DNA from: Monoraphidium neglectum
Lineage: Eukaryota; Chlorophyta; Chlorophyceae; Sphaeropleales; Selenastraceae
NCBI RefSeq assembly: GCF_000611645.1
Contig: NW_014012802.1
Span: 1-19,953, forward strand
DNA length: 19,953 nucleotides
Reading direction: 5' to 3'
In this document: positions 1 through 10,190 of the stretch, piece after piece
Position numbering within the stretch: position 1 is the stretch's first letter
Layout: each line of letters starts with the position of its first letter
Position numbers and translations under genes: made by a program
Notes under the pieces: model-generated
Databases searched by the model: none
Seen by the model: only the letters and a program-made list of their open reading frames with translations
Told to the model about the DNA's origin: nothing

Positions 1-47
1 ACACAACCCCACCCCCAACCGAACACCCTATGCAGCGCCCCACTCAC

Positions 48-1294
48 GTCTCGCAGCACCTCCACCTCGTCCTTAGCCAGCGTCTTCCTGCAGACCGTCG
101 TGTTGGCGCGGTCGACCTTGAAAGCCAGGTCGTACGGCGTCGACGCCATGCGGTTGGCGTCAACCACCTGCGATTGGAAAGGGTGCAGGACGGCAGAGGT
201 TGGAGTTGGGGCTGGAGGCGCGGGCGGGCGCCGGCAGCCTCTTTGGGGAGGAGGTTTGCGGCCGCCTGGGTGCCACAGCGCGCAGCAGCCACTGCGGCCG
301 CCGCCGCTTGCACGTCCCTCGCCGCGCTCTTGCGGCCGCGCGGCTGCCAGGGCACGCCGTGTGCCGCAGCCGCCGCAGGCTGTGGCTCGTACGCCCTGCC
401 CCGCAGCGCGGGGCACCCCCCAGCCGCAAGCGACCGCGCGCTGAAGGCAGCGAGAGGCCGCCGCCGCAATTCGCAGCCGGTGGGGCGAGCGCCGGTGCCT
501 CGCCGCCGGCAGGCTCGCCAGCACCGCGCCCACCTCGCCCATTCCGAGCGTCTTCCATTTCACGCCCCCTTCCGGCTTGCAGAACGGCAGTCTGTAGAAT
601 TCGTACGTCTCACTGCGTCATGTGGTGGGGTGCGTTGCGGCAGAAGGACCGCATGAATGTCATCGCATCGGCTTCGTACCAATAGAGGTCAACCCGCGTG
701 TCCAAAGCAACGGGCTACACGGATGCTAGGAGGTGGTTGTGGAGGTAGCATACAGGGACGAGGGAGGCAGAGGGGCGCGGCGGTCCTCAAGAGAGAGGGA
801 CTGACGCGCGGGCAGCGTGCCAGATCGGGACGCGTCGGGCTGCTGAGAAGCCGCTGCGGCCGGGGCATGCTGCTGGTCTGCGACAGGGCAGGCCGGCTGA
901 GCTCAGCTGCCGGCGGCGCCGCACCTGGGATTTGTGAACGGCCCCGTCTTGGCCGCCCACAGCGGCACGGGATCTTTGTCTGCAGTGGGCGTCCAAGGAG
1001 TGGGGGCATGCCAGTGTGCAGGGTCAAGCGCCCAGGCGGCCAGGGGTGCAGAGCGGGCCGACAAGGTCACATGCACAAACACCTGCAGCACTTGGTGGGG
1101 CGGCGCCAACCCGCAACGCGAGCTCCAGTTACGATGCTGTGATCACAAGCAACTTTACCTTTGTACTTGCTTGCTTGCATCAGCCTACGACTGTGCATGC
1201 TTGGACGACGCTCCAGATCGGATGAGCCCGCTGCTCGTCCCACCGCAGCAGCCAAGGCCAGGACATACACCAGCACCTCAGCGGTGCGTGCCAT
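48..1294 (-). CDS. TM9SF/EMP70 (nonaspanin) family protein, N-terminal exons, partial
   Basis: Spliced minus-strand model with coding exons 1159-1294, 925-979, 534-612 and 48-167 (130 codons); the next intron starts with GTGAGTG at 47 and leaves the window. All introns are GT-AG and the phases (1, 2, 0) join cleanly. The ATG at 1292-1294 follows an in-frame TGA at 1310-1312. Residues 1-24 form a signal peptide (MARTAEVLVYVLALAAAVG). The lumenal domain then reads YKDKDPVPLWAAKTGPFTNP, SETYEFYRLPFCKP, GVKWKTLGMGEVVDANRM, STPYDLAFKVDR and TTVCRKTLAKDEVEVLRD. These match the conserved start of TM9SF proteins (DPVPLY.NKVGPF.NPSETY..Y.LPFC, GE...DR...PY, C...L...EV..FR). Family members carry nine C-terminal membrane spans and act in Golgi/endosomal trafficking and cargo localisation; those spans lie outside this window. 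Tryptophan replaces the usual Tyr in the PLY/PLW motif. I am confident of the family and fairly confident of exon ends; the intron at 980-1158 is the least certain because exon 1 after the signal peptide is poorly conserved. Confidence 0.85.
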
Positions 1295-1312
1295 TGCTGT
1301 AGCCTCTATTCA

Positions 1313-3209
1313 ACGAGGAGACCTGCAGACTGTGCGATCTTGTATATCAAAAACGTCGGCGAATGGTTCGAAAAAGACGCAGCTTTCACACGTTTGATGT
1401 GGCGGATTGCAACAGGGACGTGTGTGCCTGCACCTGGCCTGCACAACATGCCTCCGGATGTCGATGCCGCCAACAGAACCGTAACCAGCTGTTGTACTGC
1501 TGGTGAGCGGATGCGCTCTCAATTGATTGGCGCAGGTGTCCAGCAACCGCAAGGGGAGGGTATACTAAGTAAGAATTGCCTCACATTCCGTCTCAATTTG
1601 GTCTGCAGTGTGCTACATGGCGGTCAGGGGTAAAGGGGAGGTTGGGGGGTGTGGCCCTGATTTTGAGGGCCGTGTGTGCACTGCGCGAGCATGCGAGCGC
1701 GGTCTGCCGCTGACTCACTCAGCTGGCTCACAACTTGTTACTTTGCCAGAAATCAAGAACTCATTGGTGTTTACAGTGTTGTGTAGACCACTGGCAGCAG
1801 CTTTGCGAACCACAGCAGTGGAAAGCAAGAGCGACAAGTGCATCATGAGCCCGAGGACACTGTCACCATGAGGGCAAGGGTGGACACGAGTGTTGTGAGC
1901 CAGAACTTTGTGTGGCCGGGGCGACACCTGCTGCAGATGCGCACAACCACGTGCCCGCCCATCCTGCCCCCGACATCCCCGACGTGCACGCGGCTCCCGG
2001 CCACCAGCCCTCGGCCCCCGGCCGTTAAACCCGCCGGCACATCCGGACTGACACTGCATGTCACCCGATTCCCGCTCGTATAACCCAACAACGCTTTTTG
2101 GTGAGGCATACGCTGTTGTCACATCGTGAGTGAGCCACCAGAAGGACCCTTAGGGGTCCAGGTCCCCCACCCTGAAGCCCCTCCGCTCGCAAGATGGAGA
2201 GAGATGGAGAGATGGACTTGCTGCTGCCATGCATAATGCGTGCCGGACCGCAACGGGCGCCAGGGTGCAGGCTGCTGATGCACTCGCGGGCAGGTGTGCG
2301 TGCATGCTCGCTCATCGCCCTATCCGTATTTATGGCCCCCGGCGCAAGGGCAGAGATCCGGCATTTGAGCATGGAAGCGCCTTCACGGTCCACACTTTTG
2401 CAAGTGATCTGAGTGGTTTCTGTCTATCTCATGCCACAGTGTACACAGTATGGTCAAAGTCCCCTACCACTGCCAGGTCAGCCCTGGCACTTGGTGTTGG
2501 CAACTCATCATTCCCATGTATCGCGACACCAGGCGTGGCACGCTGTTACTAGGCACAAATGCTGCGGCCGCCTTGCTGCGAATTAGAAGGCAAACACCAG
2601 CTGAAAGTGCATGAGGGGAGGGATTGAGCGGCACGTCTGGTGCGATTGTGAATGAAAAGTCAGGCCCCGTGCAGAGCCGATTGAAGCCGCAAATGCGGGT
2701 CAAACACCTGCGAGGTGACGAAGTGCACCGCCAGGCAGTTGTGCAACCCTGAACGCGCAATCCTGAAAGGGACAGACTACAGTGGGATCACCACCACAAA
2801 TCCTATCAATCGCGTTTGTAACGATCACGTCACACCGGCTTGCGAAGCGTCAGCGCAGGTGGGGACAGATGCAGCAGCTGACGTGCATGGCAGCTCAGCA
2901 GCGCTCACGAAATCAACCGCCAACACGCGAGTCAGCAATCAGCTGGGGCATCGCAATACTGTATTGGAAAACTTTGTGATTAGCCGCAACGAGTGCTTTG
3001 GGCGTGTCGTCTTATCATAGGGCACACTGTGGAAGCGCCGGCAAAAGCATTGAAAGAAGCACTCGCGGCCGGGCTCGCGCATAGGCTATGCAGCAGCTGC
3101 TTCGATTATATGATAAAATAAACTTATTGAATGATCAGGCGTAGGAGGCTCGCACTCATGATGGCTGCTGCACGCTAGCACCTAAGCAGCCTGGGCTGTC
3201 CCAGCGGCC
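1313..3209. other. Intergenic stretch, no gene recognised
   Basis: This stretch holds the 5' flank of the minus-strand TM9SF gene on its left and of the plus-strand Janus-domain gene on its right. Open frames exist on both strands (for example 1843-2109 minus, 2229-2552 plus), but none shows a recognisable domain, consistent codon bias or a splice pattern that joins frames. At 2192-2215 there is a short imperfect tandem repeat with a 10-bp period (AGATGGAGAG). The segment around 3108-3140 is the most AT-rich part (TATATGATAAAATAAACTT) and lies about 70-100 bp before the next start codon, so it could hold core promoter elements; that is inference only. Confidence 0.5.
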
Positions 3210-5961
3210 ATGACACCGTTTCAGAGGGCAAAAGCTGCATCAGGCAGCACTATAAGCCCTGAGTCGGGCCATGCTCCCGCCACGCGAGCCAGCAGCATCG
3301 CCGTGTCGTCGCCGCGCAGCTATGCTGTCGTTGTCGAGAATGCGTCATCCAATGCGTCCACGATCATGGTGGCACCGCCAAGGCCCTGCCTCATGACCCT
3401 GCTGGAGGCTGGCTGGTACGCAGCGCGCGTGGCCGGCGCAACGGCATCTTTGCATGTGGGGGCCACTGGGGGCGCACATGCGCCCGTCGCCTGCTTGCGC
3501 ACCCCCTTGCGCCGTGGCACCATACACAGGTGCAGTAATAACCTGCCTCAGTCGCTGCACCACTCCCCCGCCATTCGTCATGTCGCGGCCTGGCCACGCC
3601 CCTGCCCCAAAATGGGTGCCCCTTGCCCCTTTCATCCTTCTCACTAGGTACGGCCCCCGGAGCCGCCCCTCGGCCGGCGGCCCCTCGCCCACCGCCCTCG
3701 CCAAAGCTTGGTACGCCAACGGCGCCGCGACGGGCAGCTCCCCAAGCCTATACCAAGAGGACGAGCTGCCAGAGGGGGGCGTGTCCGCGCTGCTGCCGGG
3801 GCAGCCCCCGCCCGGCCGTTCGGACCTTCCGAGGCCGCCGCAGCTGCCGCCGCCGCAGCTGCCGCCGTTGGACGGCTGCGGCGCGGCTGCGTGGGACGCG
3901 GGTCGGCAGGGGGCGGCGGCGGGGGCGCGCTGGCAGGAGGAGCGCTGCCAGGGGATTCCACATTTGCAGCCTGAAGGGGTAGGCCTTTATAGGCCGTCAC
4001 CGCAGCAGCCACCACACCACCAGCAGCAGCAGCGGCAGCAGCTGCAGGTGGAGGAGGAACAGGCGCAGCAGGGCGCCCCCATCCCCGTCCGCGGCGGCGG
4101 CGAGTGCAGCACGAGCGGGCGGGGGGAGGGCGACCAGCAGCAAGCAGGGCTGGGCACGTGGGCCCACCGGCAGTTCAAGCTCCCGCTGCCCGGCAGGGGC
4201 GGCAAGGGCAACTCGAAGCAGCAGCAGGAGCAGGAGCAGCAGCAAAGACTGGAGCAGCGGGAGGACGAGGCGCAGCACGCGGCTTGCGCGGCCGCCGTCC
4301 CTCTCGGCTCTTCCGTCGCCCAGCCGATCCCCCGCGGGCGCCAGCCGCCAGGCTCGGCCGCCGCCCCGCCCCAGGCGGCGGCGGGCGGCGGCGGCCGCGC
4401 GGACGACGACGACGAGGCGTACACCCGCGCGGCGTGGCGCTGGCGCTTCGCCAAGCGCTGGCAGGCGGAGCAGGCGCGGCAGCTCGACCCCGCGGCGTCT
4501 GGCGGCGACGGGGACGGCTTAGAGGAGGCGCTCGCGTACCTGGCGGCCTGCGGCCAGCCATGGGACATGCCTCGGACGCTTTCTGGCGACGGCGCCCTCG
4601 GCGCGAGCGGCTTCAGCGGCGCCGGAGGCGCGCTCGCGGCTGCGGCGGCGGGGCGGGGCGGCGGCGGCGACATGGGGACGATGGGCAGCGTGGGGCTGCT
4701 GGGGCAGGAGAGCCTGCTGGTGGGTGGGGACCTCAGCCGCGGCGCGTCACTCACCAATGTGTCACCCGGCCGCCGCAGCGCGCTCGCCGGCGGCGGGCCC
4801 AGCGGCGCAGGCAGGGGCGGCGGCAGGGGCGGCGGCGGCGGGCGGCACGGCGACGCGACGCGCGAGCTGACGGCGGTGACGCGGCGCGCGACGCAGCTGC
4901 TGCAGGCGCAAACAGACCTCGGCCGCGCGGCGGACGAGAGGTGCGAACGCCTCGATATGTATACACTGTTGTGCTCCATCATTGTTGCATCACAAAGTGC
5001 GCATTTACCGTCTCAGGCTGTCGGCCCTGCAGCGCTCTTCTGCTGTCCAGTCATTCATCCCTCGTCGCAGACGCCCCTGAGCCAGGCTGGCGCCAAGCTG
5101 TGCGAAGGAAGCTTGACAAACCCCCAATGAACCCGCAACCCACGTGCCCGGCGCCACAGGTGGCGCGAGGCGCAGGCGCCGCAGGGGGGCGGGCTGTGGG
5201 TGGGGGCGCTGCTGGAGGCCGTCGAGGTGGACGACTGGGGCAAGTTCAAGTTTGTTCTGGTGCGGGTGCGCGACCGCTGCGGGCGGCAGAAGCTGCTCGT
5301 GCGGGGCGGCAACTACGCGAGCGAGGGGAAGCTGCTCGAGCGGTTGCACCGGCAGGTGGGCGGGCGCAGGGGGACGCGGGTGAGGGGGTGGTCGCCGCGG
5401 GGGCGTGCGCGTGTGCTTGTGCGTCGGCCGGCGCCACGACGTGGGTATGCGGGGCGATGTGGCGGAGCAAGGGTGTGACAAGGGCAGCAGGAGGGCCTGG
5501 CTGCATGGGGTGTGGTCAGCGGGGAGGGGAGGCATGGGTGCCGCAGCGAAAGCGCGCCCCTGCTAGCAGCCTACGGGCTCGCGCTGTGGCCCGCTGGCTC
5601 GCCTGGAGCCGGTTGCTTTAATAAAAGCGCCGCTGCGGCAGTCTGCAGCCGTCCATCCTTCGCCCCCAAAACCAAGCCGCCCCCACCTTGCCCACCCGCC
5701 CCGTTCTTACAGCTGCTGGCCGCCGCCTCCGCCCACGGCGTCCCGCCCGAGCCGCTCGAGCCCATTGGCGGCGGCGTCATGGAGTGGCGCCGCGAGCGTG
5801 ACCGCCACCTCCACCTGCACTCGGGGTTCCTGTCAAAGCACGCCGGCGGCCAGGGCGGCCCCATGACGGCGCAGGAGGTGCTCAACCTGGCGGGCGTGCT
5901 GACGCGGCCGTCGCTGCCGATGCACTATAAGTTAACTTCGGAGGGCGGCCGCGCGCTGTGA
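3210..5961 (+). CDS. Janus/phosphohistidine-phosphatase-like domain protein with long low-complexity N-terminus
   Basis: Spliced model with exons 3210-3415, 3648-4940, 5160-5355 and 5713-5961, giving 647 residues. Introns are GT-AG with pyrimidine-rich acceptors (for example CTTCTCACTAG at 3647, CGTTCTTACAG at 5712) and phases 2, 2, 0 fit exactly. The ATG has a good context (GCGGCCATGA) and follows an in-frame TAA at 3183. Residues 1 to about 470 look disordered: Pro- and Gln-rich runs near 110-130, 190-210 and 258-275, an acidic then basic stretch near 322-345 (DDDDEAYTRAAWRWRFAKRW), and Gly-rich runs near 390-465. Residues 471-505 may form a helix or coiled coil. Residues about 517-630 resemble the Janus/PHPT1 fold: WGKFKFVLVRVRD, KLLVRG, then PIGGGVMEW and HLHLHSGFLSKHAG, parallel to FKYVLIRV, EIVRG, LGGGRISH and KIHVYGYSMAYG in human PHPT1. 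The residue matching catalytic His53 appears to be Gly556 or a neighbour, so phosphatase activity is doubtful. Alternative view: a divergent Janus-fold binding domain. The fold is likely; the function is unknown. Confidence 0.75.
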
Positions 5962-6343
5962 ACGAGGTTCTGAGTGGGCTGCAGGGGCGTGCATGCGCGC
6001 GCGCGCTGGGGGCTGCAGGTTGACACGCGGTCGACTTGGACGCGACAATCGAACGAATCAATGGCGGCGGGACTGGTGTGCGGCACAGGGGGGGAGGGTG
6101 GGCCGCGGCCGCCGCGCCGCGACTGGCCTCGACGCGCGAGAGGGAGCCGGGGCCGCGGCCGCTGTCTCGCACTGCGCGGGCGGCGGCAGCCGCCACCGCC
6201 GCGGCACTGCCGCCGCAGCCAAAGCGGCGGCCGCGCCTCGCAGCTGTGTGCGACATGGAGTCCCCCGCATGCATCCCGTCCTGCCCCGTCCCATCCCAGC
6301 TGCCGCCTGCTGCCTTCTAGCAACTAAATCCATCTTATTCCTG

Positions 6344-6368
6344 AGAGGGGCCGCTCATCGGCCCCTCT
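6344..6368. repeat. Perfect 10-bp inverted repeat (hairpin)
   Basis: AGAGGGGCCG at 6344-6353 is exactly complementary to CGGCCCCTCT at 6359-6368 across a 5-nt loop (CTCAT). It lies 383 nt after the stop codon of the Janus-domain gene, so it may form a structure in the 3' untranslated region. It does not match the histone stem-loop consensus. No function can be assigned. Confidence 0.8.
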
Positions 6369-7561
6369 GGCGGCGGCCTGCTGCCTCCGCTGCATTTGTC
6401 ATGCATGCTCCCTCCCAAGCACGCCAACAACACACAACCCAAGCCATCACATAGGGCCGCGGCCTCAGCGCACGGGTCTGCGCGTGGCAAGCGGCCGTCG
6501 GGCCGGTCTCGAGGCCAGCGAGTGGCACCGCGCGGCCTGCCGGCCGCTGGTGCGCGGCGCGTGCTGGCAGGCGCTGGGTCGCACGCGGGCCGCCAGGCGC
6601 CCTTTTTGCGAGTGCGTTTCTGCATTGCCACGTCACATCCTGGGATGTGGCAGCTGCTGCTTTTGTCGGCACGGTCAAATGAGGGTCAAATGCTTTGAGT
6701 CACGCGTGTTGACAACAGCAACGGTTGGCCGTGGGCACGTCATGGTGCGAGCTGGCATCCCGCCCGGGCCTCGTCTCCCGTCCCGCCAACGCCGGCCCTC
6801 CTTGCCCCGCAGCACGGGAGGCAGCAGCCACCTGCCGTGCGCGCGGGCACACGTGCGCCTGCACTCGCCCGCGCGGGTGGCAGCTCCCGTTGGCTGTTGA
6901 ATGGGGTACCAAAGCGGGGCCTTGAATATACACCCGCATGGGCACAGGACACACTTAGGAAACCCCTGGCCGCCTTTGGCCCCATATCTAATCCACTTCC
7001 TCCCCCAGTATAGAGCACTTGGCCACGCGCCCGCCCGCCTGCAGGTGTCGTCACTCTCAGCAGCCAACAATTGCCAGGCGCCCCCCAACTGCGCCCGCAT
7101 TATTTGATGCCCCCTTTCCCCCTTGCGCTTTGCCCCACTGTGGGTGCATTCTCATCACAATCCAATCAACACGTTGGCAGCACGCTGCGTCTTGCCTGGT
7201 CGATTTGCCTGTGTAGCTGCAAGGCTCCTGGCAGTAACATCCACCCCCATGCGCATGTTGCCAGCCAACTTTGACAGCTGCAGTGTGCCAGCGGGGCCCT
7301 TTGCCGCGAGCAGCAAGTTGATGGGCAGCCCGGGCCAGTGTTGGCATATCTATGTCACACCAGAGGACTTGTGCTAATATGCCCAACCCCACTGGCCCCG
7401 CGCCCCTCAACTCGCGGCGCGGACATGAATATGCTTCTGCTGGCATGTGTGGGACATTCGCAGTTGACCAGCAGCACACGCGCGGGCAGCTTCCCAACTG
7501 AACCCTGCCGCTTGCATCCTCATGACTTGGGAAATCGAAAAGCAGCAGATGCATGGAGAGA

Positions 7562-7566
7562 TTACA
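7562..7566 (-). terminator. Candidate poly(A) signal TGTAA for the 3CxxC zinc-finger gene
   Basis: TTACA on the plus strand reads TGTAA on the minus strand, 230 nt after the stop codon of the minus-strand zinc-finger gene. TGTAA is the usual polyadenylation signal of chlorophyte green algae. A five-base motif is common by chance, so this rests mainly on position. Confidence 0.35.
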
Positions 7567-7795
7567 AATCCTATCTGCAGGTGGGTGCGTGCTCCGAAAC
7601 AGCAACGACTAGTGCAAGCTATCTGTTTGCAGACCTACTCGTAATGTTCAGAAGGTCCCCGGCCCTGTTGAGTGGAGAGCACAGCTTGTCAGCGGTGGGG
7701 GGGCTCTATGTGCCAGCGGGACTCCGTCCGACGTTGTGGCTGTGGGCTGGAGGATTGGGGGCCGCTCCTGACGAATGCAACAGAAAATTATTTTG

Positions 7796-8320
<525 letters not shown>

Positions 8321-10190
8321 GGTTTGGGCTTTGGTGAAGCACGTGGACACTTCGAGCGCCAGAACCGCCCTCACGTGGGCTGCTGAGTCTGTTGTGTGTG
8401 CAGCCTAATGGTGAGAGTGTCGGACGCAGCGACGAGTGGACCTCGGTGGCACGCAAGGACGACTTAAACAGACGTCAAGTTTCATGCGCTTAGAAGACCC
8501 CTTATCAAATTTCAGCAAGGCGTACGGTATGGAACCGTCGACGACCTTGACGTATCCGTGATGTTCACGCTCCAATGGCCCAACCTTTCAATCATCCAAA
8601 CGTGGGTGGCCTTGTCACGAGATAATGTTTTATCGCCCATTCGCAGTGTTTGAGGGCACAGTCGGCCCAAAGGACATTCTGATAGCTGCGCAGCTGACGC
8701 AAGCACTGCGCAGCTGCTGGCGGATGCAACACAACATCCCAAGTAGTCCCACCTGTACCACAAAGCGGCATATCTCGCCAGCGGGCTGTGGTGCAGTGCG
8801 GCTCGTGTGCTGCGTGTGCTGTGTGGTAACCCTGGGATAAGGCAAGGCACCGCAATCATCGCTCTTAGACCAAGCCCCGGCGCTCCCTCACGACGCATCA
8901 GGCTGCGGCGGCACGTGCATGTGCATATAGTTCCGCAACAAAATACCTCCTTCGATCAAGAGACGCACGCCATATGTAAGGAAACAGGAGATGAACGCCA
9001 TATGGGGCACGGGGAGTGAAGACTGCCATTCGCTCACCTGGCTCGGTGCTGCAGCCATCCCTGATGCAGTGATACTGTCCCTTGCCCACCTGAAAGAAGT
9101 CAATGTTGGACGGGTGTGATGCATGCCACTTGAAATCTTTCTGAGGCTGTGTCACACACATTACGCAGCAAAGCTCGATGCAGCTGGATCGGCCATTGAT
9201 ACGATGACAGAGTTCCAGCCCACCACATTGAGGACTACCACGAGGGCGGCATGCTGATTGCCAGCAGACCAGCACCTTACTATCTATTAGGCACGCCTTG
9301 TGTTTGCTAGAAAGGCTGTGCTTGTGTGTCAAATTGCCTCCCTCGCACCCGTCCAGCGAGGGCTCAACCGTCACCGAAGAGTGCCGGTTACGGCACGCAA
9401 TCTCTACAGAGTATCGACAGCTGCATGAAGACTTTCATAGGTGCTTCTTTATTAATGGGTCGATTTACTCTATCAATGACTTGATCAGGTCTCTAGCAAG
9501 AGCATCAGAGCTTTTAGGCTTTGAAAGATGGAATGTTTCCCTGTGACATCGCTTGGTTCGAAACAAGGGCACGGTCTTGTCGATGCATCTCTTGGCCCTG
9601 CATGCCACATATTTATAGGTAACAAAGAGCTGCGACTCTTCAGCACCTGCTGTCAGCAAATGTACAGTGCCGCTTGATTGAGGATACCGTATGATACCAT
9701 GATCTGGGTTGGGGTGTGGGCGACGCCAAGCGCTTTGAACATCTTGACCTTGCCCACACAGGCATTTATGCGGTTTGTTGTTGCCAGCATGTCTACCTCG
9801 CTGCCTCATAGATGCGTGGCAGCAGAAGTGGCTTTGATGCGCCCTGCAGACCGGCGCTTGGTGAGTGAGCTGCTGCCCAGCAACAGCGCAATGATGGCGG
9901 CGAGCTGCAGGAAGCTGCGTCTATGGTCACTACGCATTATGTTGATACACAGTGAATCTCGGAATGCTGCTTATACCGCACCTGAGCTCTTGCTTTACAA
10001 AGTGCAATTTTAGAAGTCCCCGCAACCTTGAGGACAGCCCGGGTTCCAGGCTCGTTCTCTCGCACCAGGACTTTTCCTGCATAACGAGCATGTGAATTTT
10101 TCCATGTATGTTGTGAGGGTATAGGTAGCCGTTGTGCACACCGCGCGGGCTGGAATCACACCCGGAATAGGGGCTCCTGCCTCTTGAGAT
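8321..10190. other. Gap between head-to-head genes; possible minus-strand Cys-rich coding segments
   Basis: No gene can be called firmly here. The stretch is less GC-rich than the clear exons. On the minus strand two frames stay open for about 450-540 nt: one from about 9431 down to 8898, very rich in Cys, and one from about 9918 down to 9465, ending SSDALARDLIKSLIE and stop. Inside the first, 9038-9140 looks like an exon (CAG|AAAGATTTC ... CCAG|GTGAGC) reading KDFKWHASHPSNIDFFQ followed by VGKGQYHCIRDGCSTEP. It could splice in phase 1 to 8888-8949, which ends PPQPDAS and stop. A further short frame starts with ATG at about 10106 (MEKFTCSLCRKSPG). I could not join these into one model and recognise no family. 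The first 90 nt before 10191 should hold the promoter of the RING-finger gene. Confidence 0.35.

Larger units (their letters stand above)
5962..7795. other. Intergenic stretch between convergent genes, no gene recognised
   Basis: This stretch separates the ends of the plus-strand Janus-domain gene and the minus-strand 3CxxC gene, so it should contain both 3' untranslated regions. The left third is very GC-rich and gives open frames by composition alone. The middle and right parts show no domain or splice-consistent coding series on either strand. I found no TGTAA motif in the first 700 nt after the 5961 stop, so the poly(A) site of that gene is undefined. A perfect hairpin at 6344-6368 and a candidate poly(A) signal at 7562-7566 are listed separately. 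Confidence 0.5.

Noticed and set aside
1358..1378. Second GGTTCGAA motif considered as a tRNA T-loop
   Set aside because: The flanking bases do not form a T stem and no cloverleaf can be folded.
1843..2109. Minus-strand frame with a hydrophobic stretch (KFWLTTLVSTLALMVTV) as a membrane protein exon
   Set aside because: No recognisable domain, no convincing partner exons, and comparable open frames exist on the other strand in the same place.
3454..3647. Unspliced start for the Janus-domain gene at the ATG at 3454
   Set aside because: The open frame continues into intron sequence. A pyrimidine tract and acceptor end at 3647, and exon 3210-3415 joins exactly in phase 2 with a better start context, so 3454-3647 is treated as intron.
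3987..4982. Long minus-strand open frame (331 codons) opposite the Janus-domain gene
   Set aside because: It mirrors the Q- and G-rich repeats of the sense exon as Ser/Cys/Leu/Pro runs and is explained by GC composition. The sense strand has consistent splice sites and ends in a recognisable domain.
9540..9570. GGTTCGAAA motif resembling a tRNA T-loop
   Set aside because: Only four base pairs flank an eight-base loop, and no acceptor, D or anticodon arm could be drawn around it on either strand.
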